Positions 1 through 6,124 of a stretch of 13,896 nucleotides of DNA are shown in pieces. The position numbers were made by a program, and so were the translations under genes. Origin of the DNA: an uncultured Clostridia bacterium (GTDB lineage: Bacteria > Bacillota > Clostridia > Christensenellales > Aristaeellaceae). The stretch is from positions 1 through 13,896 of the forward strand of contig CAJFUU010000361.1 of the NCBI GenBank assembly GCA_904420265.1, given 5' to 3'. The notes below the pieces were generated by a model. The model saw nothing but the letters and a program-made list of their open reading frames with translations, was not told the DNA's origin and searched no databases. Numbering within the stretch: the stretch's first letter is position 1; each line of letters begins with the position of its first letter.

Positions 1-153
1 CAGAGTTCTATGGCCGCAGCCGCAGGAAAGCGGCGAAAAGCCTATCTCCATCGGAGATGGGCCCCGAAAATGGCGCTTCCTTGGCGAAGAGGCCGGCAAT
101 TTTGCAGGGAAGCGAGGCTTTTGCGTCAGGCAATGCTTCCTGAAAAAGCCGTT

Positions 154-184
154 CAGCTTGTCAAAAAAGGCTTTTGACGAGCTG
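154..184. repeat. Strong hairpin, 13-bp stem with one G-U pair
   Basis: The arms CAGCTTGTCAAAA (154-166) and TTTTGACGAGCTG (172-184) pair over 13 positions with a single T/G (U-G in RNA) position, around a 5-nt loop AAGGC. No T-tract follows on either strand, so it is not a standard intrinsic terminator. The block just before it, GCTTCCTGAAAAAGCCGTT (about 135-153), recurs in slightly changed form at 560-577. This suggests a dispersed intergenic repeat. Confidence 0.6.
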
Positions 185-327
185 GCGGACGGAGAGAAGA
201 AATCCCCTGCCAGAGCGCTGCCCTCCACAAACGCAAAAATTGCCCTGATAATAAATGGAAAACCGGTGGTAATTTTTGCTTTCTGCGTCAGCTTCCCTTG
301 GGGCCTGCGGTCACTTGCGTCCGTGTA

Positions 328-364
328 AGTTCCCTTGTCTGCAAGTTTGCTTCCTTGTCTTGCA
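328..364. repeat. Short imperfect direct repeat
   Basis: Two adjacent similar segments, AGTTCCCTTGTCTGCA (328-343) and TGCTTCCTTGTCTTGCA (348-364), lie about 20 bp apart. A weaker relative (GCTTCCCTTGGGGCCTGC) starts at 291. Function unknown. Confidence 0.4.
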
Positions 365-385
365 GGCTTTCGCATCGCTCTGGCA

Positions 386-408
386 GTCTGTCGACTTTGT
401 CAACAGAC
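386..408. repeat. Quasi-palindrome GTCTGT/ACAGAC
   Basis: The outer arms GTCTGT (386-391) and ACAGAC (403-408) enclose one mismatch and an inner GAC-TTT-GTC stem. It could be a hairpin or a dyad protein-binding site; nothing nearby decides this. Confidence 0.45.
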
Positions 409-442
409 GGATGGGGAAGAAATTCCCCGCCACGTCCCTCCG

Positions 443-481
443 GTTTCCGCCAAAATCCTGCGGATTTCCGGACGCGGAAAC
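443..481. repeat. Nested double hairpin
   Basis: The outer arms GTTTCCGC (443-450) and GCGGAAAC (474-481) are perfect complements. They enclose a second perfect hairpin, AAATCC (453-458), TGC loop, GGATTT (462-467). Two nested perfect inverted repeats in 39 bp suggest a structured transcript or a mobile-repeat remnant. There is no T-tract. Confidence 0.5.
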
Positions 482-559
482 TGCAGCCAAGATCCCGGCT
501 TGGGCCATGCCGGATGACGGCGCGTCGGGCGGTCAAGCCGTGGGGGTGGCAGTCGGAAC

Positions 560-607
560 GCTTCCTAAAAAGCCGTTTCGCTGCGTTTTCGACAGTTTTG
601 GAAACGG
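560..607. repeat. Second copy of GCTTCCT-AAAAAGCCGTT motif with inverted repeat
   Basis: The block CGCTTCCTAAAAAGCCGTT (560-577, allowing for its edge) closely resembles the block at about 135-153. Overlapping it, CCGTTTC (573-579) is complementary to GAAACGG (601-607). Both copies therefore start with the same word and lead into a hairpin, although the hairpin sequences differ. Confidence 0.45.
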
Positions 608-738
608 GGCCCTTTCCGGCCCGGCATGCTTTGACGTTGGCCAACGCGGCGCCGCGCCCCTTCGCCAAACCGTGCCGGGGCCCGAATCCACTCCGTCTCT
701 ATCTATTAAAGCGCATACAGTGTAAGGGAGGAGAGCGC

Positions 739-2568
739 GTGCGTTCGGAAGAATTCGCGCTGAAGCTGAAAAACCTGCCGGATTCTCCGGGCTGCTATTT
801 GATGAAGTGCGAGGGGCGCATCATCTACGTGGGCAAGGCGGTCAACCTCAAAAACCGCGTGCGCCAGTATTTTCAATCCGGCAAAAACCACACGCCCAAG
901 GTGCAGGCCATGGTGGAGCATGTGGACGATTTTGACATCGTGTTGGTCGACAGCGAAATGGAAGCGCTGGCGCTGGAATTGAACCTCATCAAGCGCTACC
1001 GCCCCAAATACAACATACTCCTCAAGGACGACAAGCACTTTCCCTACATCCGCGTCGACCTTTCCCAGGACTTTCCCCGCCTGGAACTGGTGCGCAAGCA
1101 GGCGCACGACGGCGCGCGTTACTTTGGTCCCTACAAGGGCGCTACCGCCGTGCGCGAGGTGCTGGACGTGGCGCGCATGGTCTTTCCCATTCGCACCTGC
1201 AACCGCGTCATTCGCCCGGAAAAGCCCCAGCGCCCTTGCGTGCACCACGAAATCGGCCAGTGTCTCGCGCCCTGTGCGGGACTTGCCACGCGCGAGGAAT
1301 ATCACGCCGTGCTGGAGAAGGCCATGGAGTTCCTCTCCGGCAAGGACGGCCCGGTGCTGTCGGAACTGAAGGAGCGCATGGCCGAGGCGGCGAAAACGCT
1401 CAACTACGAGCGCGCCGCCGTCTACCGCGACCGCATTCGCGCCGTGGAAGACGTGATGCAGCGCCAGAAGGCCATTTCCACGCATGACAGCGACCAGGAC
1501 GTCATCGCCGTGGTGCCCGAGGAGGCCGACGCCATCATCCAGATGCTCTTCATCCGCTCCGGCCGCCTGATCGGCTCGGAACACTATGTGCTTGAAGGCG
1601 GCGGTTCCGAAACGCCCGGCGAGGCGATTTTGCAGTTTGTTCTCCAGTATTACGACGCGGAAAACATGCCGCCGCAGGAGCTGATCCTTTCGGCCGAGCC
1701 GCCCGAACGCGACGTGCTGGAACAGCTCCTGAGCGAATTGCACGGGCGGAGAACCTATATTCTCACCCCCATGCGCGGCGAAAAGCGCAAACTGGTGGCA
1801 ATGGCGCTTAAAAACGCCCGCGACGAGGCGGAAAAACGGCGCAAAAAGCTTTCCAGAAGCCGCGAACGCACCGTGGGGGCGGCCAAGGAACTTCAGCGCG
1901 TGCTGGGCCTTGAAACGTATCCGCGCCGCATTGAGGGCTACGATATTTCCAACACGCAGGGCGCGCTGTCCGTGGCCTCGATGGTGGTGATGATCGACGG
2001 CGCTTCGGCGCGCAAAGAGTACCGTCACTTTCGCATCAAAACCGTCGTGGGGGCGAACGACTTCGCTTCCATGCACGAGGTCATCACCCGCCGCCTCTCC
2101 CACGGCCTGCGCGAACCGGAGGGCAAGTTTGGCGAAATGCCTGATCTCATCCTCATCGACGGCGGCCGCGGCCAGCTTTCCGCGGCGCAGGACGCCATGC
2201 ACGCCTTGGGCCTGTCCATCCCCATGTTCGGCCTGGCCAAGCGCATTGAAGAAATTGTGTTGCCAGACCGCGAGGAAAGCCTCTTGCTGGATCGCGCCAG
2301 CCCGGCGCTGCATATGATCCAGCGCCTGCGCGACGAGGCGCACCGCTTTGCCATTACCCATCACCGCCAATTGCGCGGCCGCCATTCGGTGGCGAGCGCC
2401 CTGAACACGGTGCCCGGCATCGGCGACAAACGCCGCCGCGCCTTGCTCACGCATTTCAAGAGCGTGGAGGCCCTGCGCGCCGCCAGCCTCGAAGAAATTG
2501 CCGCCGTGCCGGGCATGTCGCGCCCGGCGGCGGAGAATGTGTGGAATTTTTTGCATGCCGGCGATTGA
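739..2568 (+). CDS. uvrC: UvrABC system protein C (excinuclease subunit)
   Basis: UvrC is the nuclease of nucleotide excision repair; it is recruited to the UvrB-DNA complex and makes both incisions around a lesion. The 609-residue product has the full architecture: a GIY-YIG domain (about 14-93; GCY at 18-20, YVG at 30-32, Arg40, and the SEMEALALELNLIKRYRPKYN-like helix ending near 92), four cysteines at 154, 167, 175 and 179 matching the spacing of the iron-sulfur cysteines reported for E. coli UvrC, a UVR motif (about 205-240), the RNase H-like 5' nuclease (Asp402 in YDISN, Asp474 in LIDGG, His541/542), and a C-terminal helix-hairpin-helix region (556-605). The GTG start at 739 is chosen because AAGGGAGGAG lies 5 nt upstream and homology begins there. 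The frame stays open back to 298, but that extension has no UvrC similarity. Length is normal for the family. Confidence 0.97.
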   Translation: MRSEEFALKLKNLPDSPGCYLMKCEGRIIYVGKAVNLKNRVRQYFQSGKNHTPKVQAMVEHVDDFDIVLVDSEMEALALELNLIKRYRPKYNILLKDDKHFPYIRVDLSQDFPRLELVRKQAHDGARYFGPYKGATAVREVLDVARMVFPIRTCNRVIRPEKPQRPCVHHEIGQCLAPCAGLATREEYHAVLEKAMEFLSGKDGPVLSELKERMAEAAKTLNYERAAVYRDRIRAVEDVMQRQKAISTHDSDQDVIAVVPEEADAIIQMLFIRSGRLIGSEHYVLEGGGSETPGEAILQFVLQYYDAENMPPQELILSAEPPERDVLEQLLSELHGRRTYILTPMRGEKRKLVAMALKNARDEAEKRRKKLSRSRERTVGAAKELQRVLGLETYPRRIEGYDISNTQGALSVASMVVMIDGASARKEYRHFRIKTVVGANDFASMHEVITRRLSHGLREPEGKFGEMPDLILIDGGRGQLSAAQDAMHALGLSIPMFGLAKRIEEIVLPDREESLLLDRASPALHMIQRLRDEAHRFAITHHRQLRGRHSVASALNTVPGIGDKRRRALLTHFKSVEALRAASLEEIAAVPGMSRPAAENVWNFLHAGD

Positions 2569-2592
2569 CAGCCGCCGCGTATGCCTTATAAT
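2565..2592 (+). promoter_or_regulatory. Consensus sigma-A promoter for dipeptidase-cmk-plsC
   Basis: TTGACA (2565-2570), a 16-bp spacer and TATAAT (2587-2592) match both consensus hexamers exactly. The predicted start near 2599 leaves a leader of roughly 22 nt ending in AGGAGG (2608-2613), 8 nt before the dipeptidase ATG. The uvrC stop codon TGA (2566-2568) lies inside the -35 box. Confidence 0.85.
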
Positions 2593-2621
2593 GGAACGGG
2601 AATATAGAGGAGGAAGCGGAC

Positions 2622-4031
2622 ATGAACTACGAAAAGCTGGACGCGCTTATTGAAGAGCGCCGCGAGGAGTTTTTGAGCGACCTGGGCCGCTGGCTGGCCA
2701 TCCCCTCCGTGCGGGGCGAGGCGGAGGAGGGCGCCCCCTTCGGGCGCGAAAACCGCCGTATGCTCGACCTGGCGTTGGAAGACGCGCGCCGCTTTGGCTT
2801 TGACACCCGCATGTTCGACGGCTATGCCGGCGACATCACCATGGGCGAAGGCGAAAAGACGATGGGTATGCTCTGCCACCTGGACGTGGTGCCTGCCGGC
2901 GACGGATGGACGGTGGAGCCGTTCGCCCTCGCCCAGAAAGACGGCAACCTCATCGGCCGCGGCGTGCTCGACGACAAGGGCCCGGCGCTGGCGGCCCTGT
3001 ACGCCATGCGCTGCGTGCGGGACGCGGGCGTGGAACTCAAGGACAAGGTGCGCCTGATCCTCGGCTGCGACGAGGAAACCGGCATGCGTGATATGCTCTA
3101 TTACAACGAACATACCGCCGCGCCCGATTACGGTTTTTCCCCGGACGCGGAATATCCGGTCATCAACATTGAAAAGGGCGGGCTGAGCATACTGCTTTCC
3201 AGGAACACTTCCGGCGAGGAAGGCGCGGAAATCCCCGTGTACGAGCTTTACGCCGGCGAACGGCCCAACGTGGTGCCGGGCGCGGCCCGCGCCGTGGTGG
3301 GCTGCGAGAACGTGGACGCCCTGCGCCAGCGCCTGGAACTGGTCGCCGCCGCGCGGGGGTTTGAACTTTCCCTGCGCGATTTGGGCGAAGGCCGCGCGGA
3401 GATTACCGCCACCGGCAAATCCGCCCATGCGTCCACGCCGCATCTGGGCAAGAACGCCGCGGGCATGCTGCTCATCGCCCTTTCGGAATTGGGCGCGGGC
3501 GGCGGCAGCCGCGAGGCCATCAAAACGCTGGCGTCCTGCCTGGGCATTTCCGGCCAGGGCAAGCTGCTGGGCATCGCCGTGACGGACGATTTGAGCGGCC
3601 CGCTCACCTGCAACCTCGGTATTTTGCGCTATGACGGCGCGCACCTGAGCGCGCAATTGGACATCCGCTATCCGCTGTGCGCTTCCGAAGAGAAAATCTG
3701 CGGCCAGATTTGCATGAAAGTCTCTCCGGCGCAGATTGCCGTCACCCGCCTTTCCGGCCATGCGCCGCATCATGTGCCCGCCAACCACAAGGTGGTCAAG
3801 GGGCTGCTCAAGGCCTATAGCGAAGTCACCGGGCACGAGGGCTATGCCTTCGCCATCGGCGGCGGAACCTATTCGCGTTGCATGCCCAACACGGTGGCCT
3901 TCGGCCCCTGCTTCCCCGGCGATGTGGATACCTGCCATATGCCGGACGAGTGGTTTTCGCTGGAGAATATGATGCTCAGCATCCGCATCATGGCGCACGC
4001 CATCGTGGAGCTGGCCGGGCAGGTGCGCTGA
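2622..4031 (+). CDS. M20 family metallodipeptidase, PepV-like
   Basis: This is a probable cytoplasmic di-zinc dipeptidase of the PepV group, releasing amino acids from dipeptides at the end of peptide breakdown. The 469-residue length nearly equals that of lactobacillal PepV. Expected metal and catalytic residues are present in order: His86 in CHLDVVPAGDGW, Asp117/Asp118 in GRGVLDDKG, Glu151/Glu152 in CDEETG, Asp175 in SPDAEYP, and His439 in DTCHMPDEW. The segment between about 190 and 390 would be the lid/dimerisation domain, including SAHASTPHLGKNAA. The ATG follows AGGAGG at 8 nt and a consensus promoter. The stop is 1 nt before the cmk start, implying co-transcription and probably translational coupling. 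Substrate cannot be read from sequence; relatives annotated as succinyl-diaminopimelate desuccinylase-like M20 enzymes are an alternative, but the GDGW and PDAEYP signatures favour PepV. Confidence 0.9.
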   Translation: MNYEKLDALIEERREEFLSDLGRWLAIPSVRGEAEEGAPFGRENRRMLDLALEDARRFGFDTRMFDGYAGDITMGEGEKTMGMLCHLDVVPAGDGWTVEPFALAQKDGNLIGRGVLDDKGPALAALYAMRCVRDAGVELKDKVRLILGCDEETGMRDMLYYNEHTAAPDYGFSPDAEYPVINIEKGGLSILLSRNTSGEEGAEIPVYELYAGERPNVVPGAARAVVGCENVDALRQRLELVAAARGFELSLRDLGEGRAEITATGKSAHASTPHLGKNAAGMLLIALSELGAGGGSREAIKTLASCLGISGQGKLLGIAVTDDLSGPLTCNLGILRYDGAHLSAQLDIRYPLCASEEKICGQICMKVSPAQIAVTRLSGHAPHHVPANHKVVKGLLKAYSEVTGHEGYAFAIGGGTYSRCMPNTVAFGPCFPGDVDTCHMPDEWFSLENMMLSIRIMAHAIVELAGQVR

Positions 4032-4032
4032 G

Positions 4033-4740
4033 ATGGGCGCGCTCTTTTCCATCGCCATCGACGGCCCTTCAGGCGCGGGCAAATCCACCGTGGCCCGGGC
4101 GGTTGCCAAGAGGCTGGGCGCGATGTACCTGGATACGGGGGCAACGTATCGCGCCATGGGGCTGTATATGGCGCGCCATGGCGTGCCGCTGGACGATGCG
4201 CGGGCCATCGCTGAAAACTGCGCGCGCGCGGACATACGCGTCGATTATGACGCCGAGGGGCGGCAGCACGTATACCTGGGCGACGAAGACGTGACCGAGG
4301 CCATTCGTGCGGCGGAAATTTCGCTGGCCGCCTCGGCGGTTTCCGCCGTGCCCGAGGTGCGCGAACGCATGGTGGAATTGCAAAGGGAGGTCGCCCGCGG
4401 CCACAGCGTGGTCATGGACGGGCGCGACATCGGCACCAAAGTATTGCCCAACGCCACGCTGAAAATTTATCTCACCGCCCCGGCGGAAGTACGCGCCCGG
4501 CGGCGGCATTTGGAACTTGCCCAGAAGGGCATGAACGAACCGTTTCAAAAGGTGCTGGCGGAATTGATCCGCCGCGACGAAACTGACACGCGCCGCGCCG
4601 CCTCGCCCCTGCGCAAGGCCTCAGACGCCGTGGTGGTGGATTGTTCGGTAATGGCGCTGGATGCGGTTGTCAACCGCGTTGAGACGCTTGCCCGCGAGGC
4701 GTTGGAGGCGAAAAAACAGGATGAACGCGCGGTTTTATGA
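4033..4740 (+). CDS. cmk: Cytidylate (CMP/dCMP) kinase
   Basis: It phosphorylates CMP and dCMP to the diphosphates using ATP, in cytoplasmic pyrimidine salvage and nucleotide supply. The 235-residue protein starts with the P-loop GPSGAGKST (11-19), followed by the nucleoside-binding DTGATYRA (34-41), then GRDIGTKVLPNA with the conserved Arg-Asp pair, a lid-like arginine-rich region (RARRRHLE), and the closing signature RRDETDTRRAASPL. Length and motif order are those of bacterial Cmk. The ATG lies one base after the dipeptidase stop, with only a weak AGGTG upstream, so translation probably depends on coupling. Its last 20 bp overlap plsC. The cmk-plsC order is common in Clostridia, where ispH and rpsA often follow; they do not here. 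Confidence 0.96.
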   Translation: MGALFSIAIDGPSGAGKSTVARAVAKRLGAMYLDTGATYRAMGLYMARHGVPLDDARAIAENCARADIRVDYDAEGRQHVYLGDEDVTEAIRAAEISLAASAVSAVPEVRERMVELQREVARGHSVVMDGRDIGTKVLPNATLKIYLTAPAEVRARRRHLELAQKGMNEPFQKVLAELIRRDETDTRRAASPLRKASDAVVVDCSVMALDAVVNRVETLAREALEAKKQDERAVL

Positions 4741-5317
4741 CTTTCTGCGCCCCTTTGTGCGGGCCTATTACCGCCTGGTGTGGGGCGTGCGCCCATCGGG
4801 GGAGGAAAACGTGAGCGCCCCGGGCGGGTATATACTCTGCTCCAACCATGTGCATGCGCGCGACCCGTTCGTGCTGGCCACCTGCGTGCGCCGCCGCCTG
4901 CGTTTTATGGCCAAGGCGGAGCTGTTCAAAAACCGCATCGTAGGCGGTTTCATTTCCGCCATCGGCGCTTTTCCCATCCGCCGGGGGGAAAGCGACCTGG
5001 GCGCGGTGCGCGAATCCATCAAAATTCTGAACGAAGGGCATGTGCTGGGCATCTTCCCCCAGGGCACGCGCAGCCGCGACAATCAACACACGCGCATGGA
5101 GCCGGGCGTGGCCATGATCGCCCTGCGCGCCGGCGCGCAGGTGGTTCCGGCCTATATCGACGGCCCTTACCGGCTCTTTCGCCGCACGCGGGTAATTTTT
5201 GGCGCGCCCGTGGCTTTTGACGACCTGGGTCGCCGCTTTGACCGTCCCACCATCGACGCGGCCACCGAGCGGATTGAAGAGGCCATCTGGGCGCTGCAAC
5301 CGCGCAAGGATACATAA
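4721..5317 (+). CDS. plsC: 1-acyl-sn-glycerol-3-phosphate acyltransferase (PlsC family)
   Basis: A membrane-associated acyltransferase that would add the second acyl chain to lysophosphatidic acid, forming phosphatidic acid for phospholipid synthesis. The 198-residue product has the catalytic NHxxxxD box as NHVHARD (42-48), the block II FPIRRGESD (84-92), the block III FPQGTRS (112-118) and the block IV VPAYIDG (142-148). Block III carries Gln where the usual motif is FPEGTRS; whether this changes substrate preference is unknown. The start is set at the ATG inside the end of cmk (20-bp overlap), with GGAGG at 4703-4707, a rather long 13 nt upstream, because homology starts at this residue. 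It is the last gene of the dipeptidase-cmk-plsC operon. The catalytic box is intact, so the protein is probably active. Confidence 0.92.
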   Translation: MNARFYDFLRPFVRAYYRLVWGVRPSGEENVSAPGGYILCSNHVHARDPFVLATCVRRRLRFMAKAELFKNRIVGGFISAIGAFPIRRGESDLGAVRESIKILNEGHVLGIFPQGTRSRDNQHTRMEPGVAMIALRAGAQVVPAYIDGPYRLFRRTRVIFGAPVAFDDLGRRFDRPTIDAATERIEEAIWALQPRKDT

Positions 5318-5470
5318 GGCGGCGAAGCCGCAGCAGAGCCGTGCGAAGGCAGGGGCAGAGCGTGGACAAAACCCGGCTGCACGGCGCGCACCGGATGCGG
5401 AGCGGCATGCTCCCGCTTCCTTCAGGCTTGTGAGGATGGTTTTGCCTTTGCGGGCTTTATCAGCATTCTA
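5318..5470. other. Intergenic stretch after plsC
   Basis: No gene is recognised. A small hairpin (GCGGC-GAA-GCCGC, 5319-5331) starts just after the plsC stop but has no T-tract. A second weak stem (GGAGC/GCTCC) lies near 5399-5412. The real transcription end is probably the palindrome that follows. Confidence 0.5.
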
Positions 5471-5500
5471 AAAGCGCCCCATATATGGGGCGCTTTGATT
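5471..5500. terminator. Palindromic intrinsic terminator, likely bidirectional
   Basis: AAAGCGCCCC (5471-5480) and GGGGCGCTTT (5487-5496) form a perfect 10-bp stem around ATATAT, which is itself palindromic. The A/T ends of the stem, followed by GATTT on the plus strand, allow use from both sides. It could end the plus-strand dipeptidase-cmk-plsC operon and the minus-strand gene at 5706-5999, although the U-tract is weak. Confidence 0.7.
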
Positions 5501-5511
5501 TGGAAAAAGCG

Positions 5512-5622
5512 GCGGCCGCAACCGGCGAAACGCGCGCTTGCCGAAAGACACTCGCGGACAAATATGCGGCCGCATGCAACCGGCGGAGCCGTTTTCGGGC
5601 GCATTTTGTAACGCGCTTGCCG
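5512..5622. repeat. Partial direct duplication with two GCGGCCGC words
   Basis: GCGGCCGC followed by AACCGGCG occurs at 5512-5527 and again, with ATGC inserted, at 5566-5585. Each copy is followed downstream by a CGCGCTTGCCG word (about 5533-5543 and 5612-5622). This looks like an old partial duplication in the otherwise gene-free stretch 5501-5705, where I recognise no coding sequence. Confidence 0.4.
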
Positions 5623-5705
5623 GCAGAAAGCGCCGCGGCGCAAAGAACGCCGCTCCGATTTGCCCGTTGGCGTTGGCTGGGTTCAACGGCCCGCGGCAGC
5701 GTCCG

Positions 5706-5999
5706 TCAGAGTTCCAGCGGCGTTCCCGTACCCTGCAGGGGCACAAAGTCGCGCAACCACTCTCCGAAGGAAAGCATCTCGGCCGGGAAGAACAGGAAGG
5801 CGGCAAAAATGAGCACCGCCACAATCAGCATCAACCACAGCGAGGCAATGGCAAAGGTGCGCTTGGGCTGCCGCTTGGCCAAAAAAGCCAGAAGAAACAT
5901 GGCGATGATATTCACACCGGGAATGCAGGCGAGCACAATCGTCCACATCCAACTCAATACAGACACGCGGTTGCGGGAACTTCTACCTTCGCGGCTCAT
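5706..5999 (-). CDS. Small two-helix membrane protein, unknown function
   Basis: I do not recognise this 97-residue protein. It has a basic, serine/arginine-rich N terminus (MSREGRSSRNR), one hydrophobic helix at about 13-40 (containing CIPGVNIIAMFLLAFLA), a short basic loop (KRQPKR), a second helix at about 49-72, and a C-terminal tail of about 25 residues. The start at 5999 is preferred because AAAGGAG lies about 8 nt upstream and a near-consensus promoter sits just outside it. The frame extends to 6095, but that longer start would lie upstream of the promoter. It has its own transcription unit and probably ends at the palindrome around 5471-5500. The helix-loop-helix layout would suit a small accessory or scaffold membrane protein, but no role can be assigned. 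Confidence 0.75.
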   Translation of the reverse strand: MSREGRSSRNRVSVLSWMWTIVLACIPGVNIIAMFLLAFLAKRQPKRTFAIASLWLMLIVAVLIFAAFLFFPAEMLSFGEWLRDFVPLQGTGTPLEL

Positions 6000-6044
6000 G
6001 TCAGGCGCTCCTTTCGCTTCGTGCGGGGGCACGGATACAGCTTC

Positions 6045-6073
6045 ATTATACACGCCCGTTCGCCCTGCGTCAA
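6045..6073 (-). promoter_or_regulatory. Sigma-A promoter for the small membrane protein
   Basis: Read on the minus strand: TTGACG (6073-6068), a 17-bp spacer and TATAAT (6050-6045), 11 of 12 consensus bases. The expected start near 6038 gives a leader of about 39 nt before the ATG at 5999. It lies in the 125-bp gap between that gene and the lipoprotein gene. Confidence 0.8.
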
Positions 6074-6124
6074 ACCACTGGCGCGAATCTTCCATACTTT
6101 GTCGAATTCGCGTCTATCGGCGCG

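Larger units (their letters stand above)
1..738. other. Gene-poor, hairpin-rich region upstream of uvrC
   Basis: No protein family is recognisable on either strand. One plus-strand frame is open from the window edge to a TAA at 326-328, but its translation looks like no known protein, so it may be chance or the end of an unrecognised gene. The stretch is rich in inverted repeats: 41-60 (ATCTCC/GGAGAT arms), 154-184, 386-408, 443-481, 573-607, and a perfect 12-bp palindrome CGTTGGCCAACG at 635-646. I found no convincing sigma-A promoter for uvrC here. Hallmark motifs of RNase P RNA, tmRNA or SRP RNA were not seen. Confidence 0.6.

Noticed and set aside
2..328. Open frame from the window edge to 328 as the end of an upstream gene
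   Set aside because: The translation resembles no family I know and runs through the 154-184 hairpin and its associated repeat word; kept only as a possibility in the region note.
298..738. N-terminal extension of uvrC
   Set aside because: No UvrC homology, whereas GTG 739 has an excellent ribosome binding site and starts exactly where the GIY-YIG domain alignment begins.
706..2556. 616-codon minus-strand open frame opposite uvrC
   Set aside because: A GC-rich antisense shadow: His/Ala/Gly/Arg-rich translation with no motifs, while the opposite strand encodes a complete UvrC.
5999..6095. Longer start for the small membrane protein
   Set aside because: The upstream ATG lies beyond the predicted promoter and transcription start, while the ATG at 5999 has a good ribosome binding site.
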